Assembly: GCA_000403315.2 (NCBI GenBank)
Contig: KE159640.1
Span: 134,790-198,789 of the forward strand
From: Lachnospiraceae bacterium A2
GTDB taxonomy: Bacteria; Bacillota; Clostridia; Lachnospirales; Lachnospiraceae
DNA length: 64,000 nucleotides
Direction: 5' to 3'
In this document: in pieces, positions 17,225 to 25,049 of the stretch
Position numbering within the stretch: the stretch's first letter is position 1
Layout: the number at the start of each line of letters is the position of its first letter
Position numbers and translations under genes: made by a program
Notes under the pieces: generated by a model
Database searches by the model: none
The model's input: the letters and a program-made list of their open reading frames with translations, nothing else
What the model was told of the DNA's origin: nothing

Positions 17225-19417
17225 TTATGCCTGCCCAATAGCCGGCTGCAGCCTGTTTTTCCTTTTCTGGAACCACAGTGCCGCCCCAACAGCTATGATG
17301 CAAACTGCAACCCCTGCCATCGGCCCAGTGGACGTACCTGCCGTGTAAACCCACTGCTGCCCGATCCGCCCAAACTGTGCCGAAATTTCCCGCAAAGCTG
17401 TTTCATCCACTCCCAGCTTTTTGGCAACCATGGGCAGTTCTAAATAAAATTCCATTTCATCCTTCCCATCCTTACCCACCGTCATTATCATCCTGCCATA
17501 CATTTGGTCCATTTCATTCAGGTTGCTGATATTTTCCGAGGTATGCCATGCATCTGCAGAAGCAATATAATATTCGTATGTACCTTCTGGAAGTCCGCCA
17601 AGCTGTGGGTCCCAATTGATATTTCCGCCGGCATCCACTGTGACGAATCTGGGGTAAAATGCCATATTCCGGTCGTAAGCGCCATTTGACAAGCTTTCCG
17701 GGCTCTGGTTAAAAGCAAGGGTAACTGCGGAAGTAAACTCACCGCCAGCTTCCTGCAAATGCTGGGGCATTGTTGTCACCACATGCCCATACACCTTTCC
17801 CCCATCAGAATACAGCGCGCCTTTGGCATCCACCTGATCCTCCTGTGAACCAGCCGTAGCATACTGGATGGTACTGTGCCCATAATCCTCCCAATCCTCA
17901 TATTGCCCATCATAAATAATCCCTGCAAAAAGATTTTCAAGGTTGTTCTCACTATCAGGCTGTAAATTTACTATGCCAGTCAGGATTGGTTCCCCCAAAT
18001 AAAGCCCAAAGGACAGGCTTTCCTGGTATTTGGGGAGCTGGTCTTTCGGAATTGCCACTTCCCATTCACTGCCCACATAGGCAACCTGCGCCCCGTTGAC
18101 CCCGTTTATGGCTGGAGTGGTAAGGAATTGGATGTCTGTTTCATACCCTAAATCAGAAGTAATGGCAAATTTCCCATTCGAGTGGGATCCTGCACCGGAT
18201 GCATTACTGCCTTCCCCATCCTTCACATAAATATAAAACCAGTCCCCGTCAAAAGCTGCCGCCACCTTGGACAGGCATCCGGGATGCGCACTGTTTGGGC
18301 AGGAAGCATCTGTCTTTGCTACTGCCTTCCAATCCGAAAAATCCCCGTCGATGGCAATGCCCGCGTAAACTGCCGGCCCATCTTCCGCTACAGGGTTCCC
18401 GTCCACTTGCTCAATCTCTGAAAACCCAATGGAAGTGCCGCCAAATGTAACCGTAACATCCGTGCTGTGGAAAAAACTTATTGGTACAGCAATTTCAACG
18501 GCATACGGCCCCGGGTTTGTCCCATGGGCTTCATTCCTTACTGCGGCCTGCGCGCCTGAAATAGTTCCCCAATAGGCATCCTTCACCTCCGCTCCGTCTT
18601 TCCATGCATTGACGGAAATCCCGCTGTCTGTTCCTGCTGCACCATCTGCATAAGTAAACTGGAAGCAATTGCTGCTGCCTGCAAAGCTATAGTCCCACTC
18701 TGTAGATGCAGTCCCTTCAAAACAAAAATAAACCATTGCTCCGTCCCGGGAAATAGCTGCCTTCCAAGCATCCACCCCTGCCCCGGGACGGGAGGTTACC
18801 CCTGCCCAATCTGACAGGCTGCCCTCAATGGAAATGCTGCCGCTTGCGGCTGGATGCCTGGAAAATAGCTCTGGGCTGTTTTCAGGCATGTCCTCCCTGC
18901 CTGTATCTTCTGTTCCATTTATATGTTCCGTGCCCTCTGTTTTGCCTACATCCTTCGTGTCCGCATAATCCTCGGTTCTATTTGCATCCTTTGCATTGTC
19001 TGGATCCTCGGTTCCATCTGTCCCTGCCGTTTCACTGCTGTCCATTTCCCCGCCTGCCATTTCATTTAAATCTTCCGTTTTGCTGGCATCTTCCGCTGCT
19101 TTTTCTCCTATTCCGCTCTCAGTTCCTGCTCCAGTACCAGCTTCTGCACCGCCATGTTCTGGGCGGCCCTGTGCTTCCGCACCAGCCTTTTCTTCCAGGA
19201 TGCCCTGTACTTCCGCGCTGCTTTGCATCTCTGCGCCAGCTTTTCCTTCCGCTTCGTGCGTCCCTGCATTGCCCCGGGCGCTCTCCCCTGTTTTACTCCC
19301 GTCCTCCTGCTGCATTGCCCCATTAAGCCCTGCTGCTGTAACTGGCATCCCTGAAACCATCAAGGATGCTGCCACCATCCCCGCCAAAGCTCCCCTGAAA
19401 ATTCTTTTCGCTTTCAT
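17225..19417 (-). CDS. Secreted protein with C-terminal sorting signal (Firmicu-CTERM-like), probable XrtG substrate
   Basis: 730 residues. Signal peptide (MKAKRIFRGALAGMVAASLM, then AA-rich cleavage region), an acidic low-complexity stretch rich in Glu, Gly, Ala and Thr (about 30-190), then three repeats of a beta-rich carbohydrate-binding/DOMON-like domain, each opening with ISIEGSLSDW, IAIDGDFSDW or IIYDGQYEDW. The C-terminus has a short motif TSTGPM, a hydrophobic helix (GVAVCIIAVGAALWF) and a basic end (QKRKNR): the tripartite layout of exosortase substrates. Being the only such protein here and next to xrtG, it is the likely substrate. ATG 19417 follows GGGAGGAC. The family name is from memory. 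Confidence 0.75.
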   Translation of the reverse strand: MKAKRIFRGALAGMVAASLMVSGMPVTAAGLNGAMQQEDGSKTGESARGNAGTHEAEGKAGAEMQSSAEVQGILEEKAGAEAQGRPEHGGAEAGTGAGTESGIGEKAAEDASKTEDLNEMAGGEMDSSETAGTDGTEDPDNAKDANRTEDYADTKDVGKTEGTEHINGTEDTGREDMPENSPELFSRHPAASGSISIEGSLSDWAGVTSRPGAGVDAWKAAISRDGAMVYFCFEGTASTEWDYSFAGSSNCFQFTYADGAAGTDSGISVNAWKDGAEVKDAYWGTISGAQAAVRNEAHGTNPGPYAVEIAVPISFFHSTDVTVTFGGTSIGFSEIEQVDGNPVAEDGPAVYAGIAIDGDFSDWKAVAKTDASCPNSAHPGCLSKVAAAFDGDWFYIYVKDGEGSNASGAGSHSNGKFAITSDLGYETDIQFLTTPAINGVNGAQVAYVGSEWEVAIPKDQLPKYQESLSFGLYLGEPILTGIVNLQPDSENNLENLFAGIIYDGQYEDWEDYGHSTIQYATAGSQEDQVDAKGALYSDGGKVYGHVVTTMPQHLQEAGGEFTSAVTLAFNQSPESLSNGAYDRNMAFYPRFVTVDAGGNINWDPQLGGLPEGTYEYYIASADAWHTSENISNLNEMDQMYGRMIMTVGKDGKDEMEFYLELPMVAKKLGVDETALREISAQFGRIGQQWVYTAGTSTGPMAGVAVCIIAVGAALWFQKRKNRLQPAIGQA

Positions 19418-19441
19418 AAATGTCCTCCCTTGATGCAATCT

Positions 19442-19795
19442 TTAGAATATTTCCTCTGCAATTGCATACACCCGTAAGGGCGTTTCGCTAATTTCAAAAC
19501 GGGCGAGTTTCCAATGCTGCTTCTCTAAGGACGCCTTTCCCTTTAAGTAAAACACTTCGCCTAAATTCTCCATGCTGGTATCACCGGAAAATTCTGGAAA
19601 ATTATTTAAATACTGGTGCTGGTACGGCCCAAACACTTCTTCTAAAATCGACTCCATGCTGGCAAATTCCAGAAAATCCCCTGCCGTCTGCCTTGCCACA
19701 ATTTCAATTTCTATCATATGGCGGTGTTTCTGTCCTATGTCCCCATCAAAACTATGCTGCATGCACAGCCGGTATTTTAAACGGTGATATTTCAT
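19442..19795 (-). CDS. Small pterin-synthase-fold protein, first gene of the XrtG operon
   Basis: 117 residues, resembling the PTPS/QueD fold. Seen: MQHSFDGDIGQKHRHMIEIEI (H...HxH zinc-ligand pattern), FLEFASMESILEEVF, NLGEVFYLK, and LARFEISETPLRVY with the conserved Glu followed by TP. It shares this plan with the protein at 10956-11432 (SIEGSETPTRGYIV), so the operon carries two divergent copies. ATG 19795 follows GCAGGGAAATCCGA; an ATG six codons earlier has no ribosome site. The promoter at 19834-19863 is just upstream. Function unknown. Confidence 0.65.
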   Translation of the reverse strand: MKYHRLKYRLCMQHSFDGDIGQKHRHMIEIEIVARQTAGDFLEFASMESILEEVFGPYQHQYLNNFPEFSGDTSMENLGEVFYLKGKASLEKQHWKLARFEISETPLRVYAIAEEIF

Positions 19796-19833
19796 TCGGA
19801 TTTCCCTGCCCATCGGTTTTTATTATGTGACAA

Positions 19834-19863
19834 ATTATAGCATACCCATTTCTTGGCTTTCAA
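19834..19863 (-). promoter_or_regulatory. Promoter of the XrtG operon
   Basis: Minus-strand TTGAAA, 18 nt spacer ending TATGC, TATAAT: near-consensus sigma-A, about 40 bp upstream of the first gene. The stretch 19864-20007 shows nothing else. Confidence 0.75.
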
Positions 19864-20007
19864 TGCCAATACTCCACAATAACTCTCCATTTTCCCACAT
19901 GCTAATGAGATTGTATCTATTCTGCCTGATGATAGCAATAGGGAATTTCAGGGAAACATATGCCGTACTTGGAGGGGATTGCAAATTTTACACGTCGGGC
20001 ACAGCAG

Positions 20008-20046
20008 CTTTAGCGTGGCAAGGTCTTTCCTATAAGATAAAAAAAG
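20008..20046. repeat. Fragment of the interspersed palindromic repeat
   Basis: CTTTAGCGTGGCAAGGTCTTTCCTATAAGATAAAAAAAG matches the right end of the elements at 1255 and 8587. Its A-rich end supplies the T-tract of the ribosomal operon terminator. Confidence 0.7.
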
Positions 20047-20071
20047 ACCAACCATCCGAAGATGATTGGCC
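20034..20071 (-). terminator. Intrinsic terminator of rpsF-ssb-rpsR
   Basis: Minus-strand GGCCAATCATC TTCG GATGGTTGGTC forms an 11-bp stem (one G-T pair) with a stable tetraloop, followed by T7. It lies 44 bp past the rpsR stop. Confidence 0.9.
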
Positions 20072-20114
20072 TAACTTTTTCTTTACATAAATCCGGGAAG
20101 CTTTAAACCCAGGC

Positions 20115-20378
20115 TTAATCTGTTACGTATGGCATCAGGGAGATGTGCCTTGCCCGCTTGATAGCAACGGTAAGTGCCCTCTGGTGCTTTGCACAGTTGC
20201 CGGTAATCCTTCTAGGAAGAATTTTGCCCCGTTCAGAGATATATCTTTTCAGCTTGTTCGTGTCTTTATAATCAATCACATTATCTTTGCCGCAGAATAC
20301 ACAGACTTTTTTCCTTCTGCGCATGCCGCCCCTTCTCTTCATTGGAGAATCGCCTCTATCTGTTTTATTATAAGCCAT
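20115..20378 (-). CDS. rpsR: 30S ribosomal protein S18
   Basis: Small-subunit protein that pairs with S6 on the 30S platform. [39 protein letters not shown] and [14 protein letters not shown] are diagnostic. It keeps a Cys pair (CVFCGK), which marks the zinc-binding form. 87 residues, normal. Last gene of the rpsF-ssb-rpsR operon, 17 bp after ssb. Confidence 0.98.
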   Translation of the reverse strand: MAYNKTDRGDSPMKRRGGMRRRKKVCVFCGKDNVIDYKDTNKLKRYISERGKILPRRITGNCAKHQRALTVAIKRARHISLMPYVTD

Positions 20379-20395
20379 GTCTGTTACCTCCTATC

Positions 20396-20854
20396 CTAAT
20401 TAAAGGGTAATTCCTCATCAATCCCGTCTGGGATGTTCATAAATCCATCCCCTACTGCTGCGCTGGGCGCTGGCCTTCCGGCAGGCTGATACCCACTGGG
20501 CTGGAATCCGCCAGACTGTGCGTCGCTTACCGCTTTGCTCTCTGCAAATTCCTGATCCTCCACAATGACTTCTGTGGTGTAGACCTTCTGGCCTTCCTGG
20601 TTGGTGTAACTCCCAGTCTGGATTCTTCCTGTAACAGCAATCTTGATTCCCTTATGGAAATACTTTTCTGCAAATTCGCCGGCCCTGCCAAATGCTACGC
20701 AGTTAATAAAATCTGCCGTCTGCTGGTCGTTATCACGCTTAAACCTTCTGTCCACCGCTAATGTATACCTTGCAATTGCCGTTGCGTTTTCCCCCTGGGA
20801 ATAACGCACTTCGGGATCTCTGGTTAATCTGCCCATCAATATAACTTTATTCAT
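20396..20854 (-). CDS. ssb: Single-stranded DNA-binding protein
   Basis: 152 residues. N-terminal OB fold (MNKVILMGRLTRDPEVRYSQ, FINCVAFGRAGEFAEKYFHKG, VTGRIQTGSY), a Pro/Gly/Ser linker (about 110-140) and the acidic tip DGIDEELPFN that recruits partner proteins. Position between rpsF and rpsR identifies the housekeeping copy. Confidence 0.97.
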   Translation of the reverse strand: MNKVILMGRLTRDPEVRYSQGENATAIARYTLAVDRRFKRDNDQQTADFINCVAFGRAGEFAEKYFHKGIKIAVTGRIQTGSYTNQEGQKVYTTEVIVEDQEFAESKAVSDAQSGGFQPSGYQPAGRPAPSAAVGDGFMNIPDGIDEELPFN

Positions 20855-20868
20855 CTAATCTCCTTTTA

Positions 20869-21165
20869 TTATGCCTCATCTTGCCTAACGCATAAGAAAC
20901 GCAGCACATTGTCCATAATCCGTATACGTTTTTCAATTTCAGCCGGACAGTCTGCACTTGCATCAAACTGGATAAAGTAATAGAACCCTTCACGCATTTT
21001 CTGGATTTCGTAAGCTAACCTTTTTTTGCCCCAATCATCCACATTGGTAATGGTTCCGCCAAACCGGGTAATATACTCTTTTGCTTTCTCTACCACAGCG
21101 GCTCTTTCTTCATCCTCGATTTTTGCATTAACAACAAGTGCTAATTCATATTTGTTCATGCTCAT
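20869..21165 (-). CDS. rpsF: 30S ribosomal protein S6
   Basis: 98 residues, normal for S6: NKYELALVVNAKIEDEERAAV, ITNVDDWGKKRLAYEIQKMREGFYYF and the C-terminal IRIMDNVLRFLCVR. Start ATG 21165 has AAAAGGAGG just upstream; a second ATG two codons later is also possible. First gene of its operon. Confidence 0.97.
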   Translation of the reverse strand: MSMNKYELALVVNAKIEDEERAAVVEKAKEYITRFGGTITNVDDWGKKRLAYEIQKMREGFYYFIQFDASADCPAEIEKRIRIMDNVLRFLCVRQDEA

Positions 21166-21249
21166 CGTACCTCCTTTTGGTCTCTGGCCCCCAGTCTTTG
21201 CTAAGAGCAAGGATAAATTATTACATCACAGTGTACTAGTCTACCATAA

Positions 21250-22401
21250 TTATTGGGTACTTTCAAGCATTTTATCCAAAAAATCCCGGATTGTCCCAAA
21301 ATAAGTTTCCGGGTCTTTTTCCTGGGCCTGCCCATGCCCTGCCCCTTTTACAATCAGCAGCTCTTTCTTGCAGCTTGCGGCTGCGTACAGCTCCCGGGCC
21401 ATCTGCACTGAAATCATGGCGTCAGAATCCCCATGGATAAAAAGGGTCGGCGTCCTGCTCTTTTTCACTGCTTCTAAGGCGGAAGCGTCTTTCAGGTTAT
21501 ACCCGCCCCGCAGCCGCAGCATCAGGCAGGCAGAATCCACCAGCGGAAATGCCGGGAGATGGAACCATTCCTTAATTTTTTCCCCAAACATGCGGTAAGC
21601 ATCTGTATAGGAACAGTCCGAAACAACTGCCTTCACGTTGTCCGGGAGCTTCCCCCCAGACATCATCAGGGCCGTTGCCGCGCCCATAGACTGGCCATGG
21701 AGGACAATCTGGGCTTCTTCATCTTGGGAAAGGATGTAGTCAATCCACAGCATACAGTCAAAATGGTCCGTCCAGCCCATACCGATAAAATCCCCTTCGC
21801 TTTCCCCCTGGCACCGCAAATCCGGGACAACTGCATGGTAGCCCTGCCCATGGTACCAATATGCAAACGGGTACATTTCTTCTTTCCAGCCAGTATAGCC
21901 ATGGAGGATTAATACCCACTTGTGGCTCCCCTTTCCAGAAGAAGCATTTTGGGCTCCCTGAGCACTATCTTCTGCTGAAATGTCCCCAGCAGCAGGTGCA
22001 CCCCCGGGCGTTTCTTCTGTTCCCAAAAGAGTTTCCCCATTGGTATCTGCAGGGAATTCCTCTGCAGCCAGCGTATATCCATCCGGGGTTTCCACGGAAA
22101 GCTTCTTGTGCTCTGCTGCCTTAAGCCATTCCCTGGTATCGTCCAAAGCCGTCTGCCGGTTCCCTTTAATATCTGATGTCTGCACTTGGGCTGCATAGCT
22201 TTCCTCTGTAATCCGCTCAAAGGATTCCAGCTTTTCCATAAAAGAAGGCACCAGCGCGGCGCTTACCAAAAAGTTTACCAAAAGGGCATAGAACAGCAGG
22301 AACAGGCATAACAGTGAAGCCAGGGCCGCCTTCCTTTTCGCTTTTTTCCCACTTGCAGCTTTTCTGTTTCCCGCCATGTTTTTACGCCCTTTCTTTTGCA
22401 T
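21250..22401 (-). CDS. Membrane-anchored alpha/beta hydrolase
   Basis: 383 residues. One N-terminal transmembrane segment (about 25-50, LASLLCLFLLFYALLVNFLV) and an external alpha/beta-hydrolase domain: LHGYTGWKEE (oxyanion region), HGQSMGAATALMM with the nucleophile Ser, FIHGDSDAMIS with Asp and GAGHGQAQEKD with His, giving a complete triad. Between them lies a Gly/Ala/Ser/Glu-rich insertion (about 120-160). The family covers esterases and peptidases with varied substrates, so the reaction cannot be assigned. Confidence 0.8.
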   Translation of the reverse strand: MQKKGRKNMAGNRKAASGKKAKRKAALASLLCLFLLFYALLVNFLVSAALVPSFMEKLESFERITEESYAAQVQTSDIKGNRQTALDDTREWLKAAEHKKLSVETPDGYTLAAEEFPADTNGETLLGTEETPGGAPAAGDISAEDSAQGAQNASSGKGSHKWVLILHGYTGWKEEMYPFAYWYHGQGYHAVVPDLRCQGESEGDFIGMGWTDHFDCMLWIDYILSQDEEAQIVLHGQSMGAATALMMSGGKLPDNVKAVVSDCSYTDAYRMFGEKIKEWFHLPAFPLVDSACLMLRLRGGYNLKDASALEAVKKSRTPTLFIHGDSDAMISVQMARELYAAASCKKELLIVKGAGHGQAQEKDPETYFGTIRDFLDKMLESTQ

Positions 22402-22406
22402 CTATT

Positions 22407-22601
22407 TTATTCCCCTTCTTTTTTACGGATTCCTTTTGTATTTTTTTCCACCATTTTCCTTGCCATCATTACCTGGTGGCCGCAGCCCAGGCATTTCAGG
22501 CGGAAATCCGCCCCCACCCGGAGCACCTCCCATTCGTGGCTGCCGCATGGATGCTGCTTTTTCAGGCGGACAATGTCCCCAATTTCAAATGGTATTGGCA
22601 T
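22407..22601 (-). CDS. DUF951 family protein
   Basis: 64-residue protein of the small DUF951 family found next to ribosomal and housekeeping genes in Firmicutes. EIGDIVRLKKQHPCGSHEWEVLRVGADFRLKCLGCGHQVMM is typical, with Cys residues (HPCG, CLGCG) that may bind zinc. ATG 22601 follows GGAGGAATAATT. Five bp upstream of the hydrolase gene. Function not established. Confidence 0.9.
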   Translation of the reverse strand: MPIPFEIGDIVRLKKQHPCGSHEWEVLRVGADFRLKCLGCGHQVMMARKMVEKNTKGIRKKEGE

Positions 22602-22633
22602 AATTATTCCTCCTTATGGCACAGATGTATTCC

Positions 22634-23374
22634 TTACAGCGTAATTTTCCCAAACAGCTCCCCGATACTTTCCTGCAGCACCAAATCGGCTTGGCTGTCC
22701 CTTGGGGTAGGGGTCTTATTAATCAGCACCAGCTTATCCCCCTGATAGTAATCCACAAGCCCTGCCGCCGGATAGACTGCAAGGGATGTGCCGCCGATAA
22801 TCAGCATATCCGCCTTGCTGATATAAAAAACAGCTTCCTGTATGGTCTGGTTGTCCAGCCCCTCCTCATAGAGCACCACATCCGGCTTAATGTTGCCACC
22901 GCAGTCCCCGCAGCGGGGCACGCCTTCGCTTTCCAACATGTATGCTGCATCGTAAAGCTTATGGCAGGATTCACAGTAATTCCGGTGGACGCTCCCATGG
23001 AGCTCCAGTACTTTTTTGCTCCCTGCAAGCTGGTGCAGCCCATCGATATTCTGGGTCACTACAGCCCGCACCTTCCCTGCCGCTTCCAACTCCGCCAGCT
23101 TCCTGTGGGCCATATTTGGCTTTGCATCCAGGCACAGCATTTTATTCCGGTAAAAGCGGTAAAACTCCGCCGGCTTCCTCCGGTAAAATGTGTGGCTTAA
23201 AATAGTTTCCGGGGGATAATCATACTGTTGGTTATACAGGCCGTCTACGCTGCGGAAATCCGGGATCCCGCTCTCCGTAGAAACCCCTGCGCCGCCGAAA
23301 AATACAATATTATCCGACTGCCCTACCATATCCAGAAATTGCCTGGTCTTTTCTTCCCTGTCCTGATTTGCCAT
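22634..23374 (-). CDS. NAD-dependent protein deacylase, Sir2 family
   Basis: Sirtuin removing acyl groups from lysines using NAD+. 246 residues. GGAGVSTESGIPDFRSVDGLY (NAD site), TQNIDGLH and the catalytic His in ELHGSVHRNYCESC. Four zinc Cys residues in CESC...RCGDC. VLYEEGLD and IIGGTSLAVYPAAGL complete the Rossmann half. ATG 23374 follows AAGGGAGCAAT; the reading frame is open 11 codons further up. Confidence 0.93.
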   Translation of the reverse strand: MANQDREEKTRQFLDMVGQSDNIVFFGGAGVSTESGIPDFRSVDGLYNQQYDYPPETILSHTFYRRKPAEFYRFYRNKMLCLDAKPNMAHRKLAELEAAGKVRAVVTQNIDGLHQLAGSKKVLELHGSVHRNYCESCHKLYDAAYMLESEGVPRCGDCGGNIKPDVVLYEEGLDNQTIQEAVFYISKADMLIIGGTSLAVYPAAGLVDYYQGDKLVLINKTPTPRDSQADLVLQESIGELFGKITL

Positions 23375-23403
23375 ATTGCTCCCTTCCTTTCCCTGCCATT
23401 GCG

Positions 23404-23823
23404 TCACATTCTGTTTGCGGCATGCAAGCCGCTTGATTCTTTTTTCATTGTAACATACTTGCCGCCCTTTTCAAGCCCGTTTTGTGCCTCCCCGGAAATT
23501 GCCGCTGTTAAATCTGCAAGTTCCTGCGCTTTCGCATCTGCCTGCCTTACCGCCGCTTCATTGGATTTATCTACGGAATCCTGATAGCCTAGCTGGCTTG
23601 CCCTTACATTCAGCTCCGCCTTCTGGTTCTGGGATTCCAGTTCCTTCAAATATCTCATTATCATGGGTAATTAAAATAACGCTCCCCCTGCTCATCAGCG
23701 TAGATTTCCCAGAACCGGAATGGCCGATAATTGCCACAAATTCACATGGTCCAGCGCACGGACTTCATTTTCACCGGGGTTGTAAATTTTACACATGTCC
23801 TGAACCTTAATTAATTGTCCCAA
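23404..23823 (-). pseudogene. Remnant of an ABC transporter ATP-binding protein
   Basis: Minus-strand reading begins LGQLIKVQDMCKIYNPGENE, then VRALDHVN, typical of the N-terminus of MacB/LolD-type ATPases. It then breaks, continues in another frame as FVAIIGHSGSGKSTLM (Walker A), jumps directly to SVILITHDNEI (the H-loop region), and loses everything between (Q-loop, signature, Walker B). The 86-codon open stretch 23404-23664 (Ala/Gln/Glu-rich, coiled-coil-like) follows. A gene decayed by internal deletions and frameshifts is the simplest reading. Confidence 0.75.
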
Positions 23824-23913
23824 TTTGCTCCACCCCTTCCCTGTTTCCCGTTTTTTTCCATTTTAACAGGCTTTTCTTAAATATATTACAATTTCTTAAG
23901 GCAGCATTTATTT

Positions 23914-23927
23914 GGGGGGGGGGGGGG
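23914..23927. repeat. Homopolymeric G tract (14 G)
   Basis: Fourteen consecutive G on the plus strand, about 100 bp upstream of the dipeptidase start at 24025. Tracts of this length slip during replication and can vary promoter spacing or transcript structure. No clear -35/-10 pair flanks it. Confidence 0.85.
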
Positions 23928-24024
23928 TTATTTCCAACCGGACAAAAATGTCTTAAATCCATGGTAAAAATTACTAGGAAACCACTTGCTTTCATAGTAT
24001 ACTGTAAGAAAGGAGGCACTTGCT

Positions 24025-24999
24025 ATGAGAATTATAGATATGCACTGCGATACCATTTCCCGTATGTATGGGGAAAAAAAACGTGGAAAAAACGTCAGGC
24101 TGAGGAACAACCATTTTCAGCTAGATTTGGAAAAAATGAAATCTTCTGGGTATCTGCTCCAAAATTTTGCCATGTTCCTCGATATCCGGGATACCTCCTC
24201 CCCATACCAAGACTGCAAGGCCCAAATCTGCTTGTTTCAGGAAGAACTGGAACATAACAAGGACATGATACGGCTGGTAACGTCCTACCCGGAAATACTG
24301 AACAACCAAAAGCAGGGGAAAATGTCTGCTTTAATGACATTGGAAGAAGGGGACGCCTGTGAGGGGAGCATAGAAAAACTGCAGGAGTTCCGCCAGCTTG
24401 GCATACGGATGATGACATTCACCTGGAATTACCCCAACCGACTGGGGTTTCCTGGCGAACCGGCTGCAAGCCACCTGTCCCAGTCCCGGGGGCTGACACC
24501 GCTGGGGCGGGAATTTCTGTCGGAAATGGAACGCCTTGGCATTATCCCGGACGTTTCCCATCTGTCGGACGCGGGAATCCGGGATGTATGCAAGCTTGCA
24601 AAAAAACCCATCTGCGCCAGCCATTCCAATGCCCGTTCCCTCTGCCACCGGGGACGGAACCTGCCAGACAGTTTAATCCGGAGCATTGCGGAAAAGGGCG
24701 GCGTCATCGGCGCAAATTATTATGGGCCTTTCCTCTCACATACCCCCAATGTGCTGGGATGCTATTACAGCTATGTCAGCGACATTGTGTTACATATCCG
24801 GCATATTGCAAATATAGGCGGCATAGACTGTATCGGGCTGGGGTCTGATTTTGACGGGATTGACAACAATCTGGAACTGAAAAACTGCGGGTGCATGGAC
24901 CTGCTGGAACAGGAACTGAAAAAAGCGGGATTCCACGAAGGGGAAATTGATAAAATTTTCTATCAGAATGTACTGGCATTTTATAAAGAAATGCTGTAA
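24025..24999 (+). CDS. Membrane dipeptidase family (M19) peptidase
   Basis: Zinc-dependent dipeptidase, 324 residues. Metal ligands are visible as HCD in IDMHCDT (H7, D9), Glu in LEEGDACEG near 112, the His of PICASHSNARSLC near 200 and the following LCHRGRNLPD. The C-terminal GLGSDFDGID is typical. Family members cleave dipeptides, including some D-amino acid ones. ATG 24025 follows AAAGGAGG. It precedes a cell-wall peptidase-like gene by 50 bp on the same strand, suggesting joint use of wall-derived peptides (inference). Confidence 0.92.
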   Translation: MRIIDMHCDTISRMYGEKKRGKNVRLRNNHFQLDLEKMKSSGYLLQNFAMFLDIRDTSSPYQDCKAQICLFQEELEHNKDMIRLVTSYPEILNNQKQGKMSALMTLEEGDACEGSIEKLQEFRQLGIRMMTFTWNYPNRLGFPGEPAASHLSQSRGLTPLGREFLSEMERLGIIPDVSHLSDAGIRDVCKLAKKPICASHSNARSLCHRGRNLPDSLIRSIAEKGGVIGANYYGPFLSHTPNVLGCYYSYVSDIVLHIRHIANIGGIDCIGLGSDFDGIDNNLELKNCGCMDLLEQELKKAGFHEGEIDKIFYQNVLAFYKEML

Positions 25000-25049
25000 C
25001 AGTCAAACAAATTTCCCATATGGGACAGCGTGAAATGGGGGAGAAATTT

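Noticed and set aside
23807..24019. Minus-strand open frame with a Pro run
   Set aside because: The Pro run is the complement of the 14-G tract; no other coding sign.
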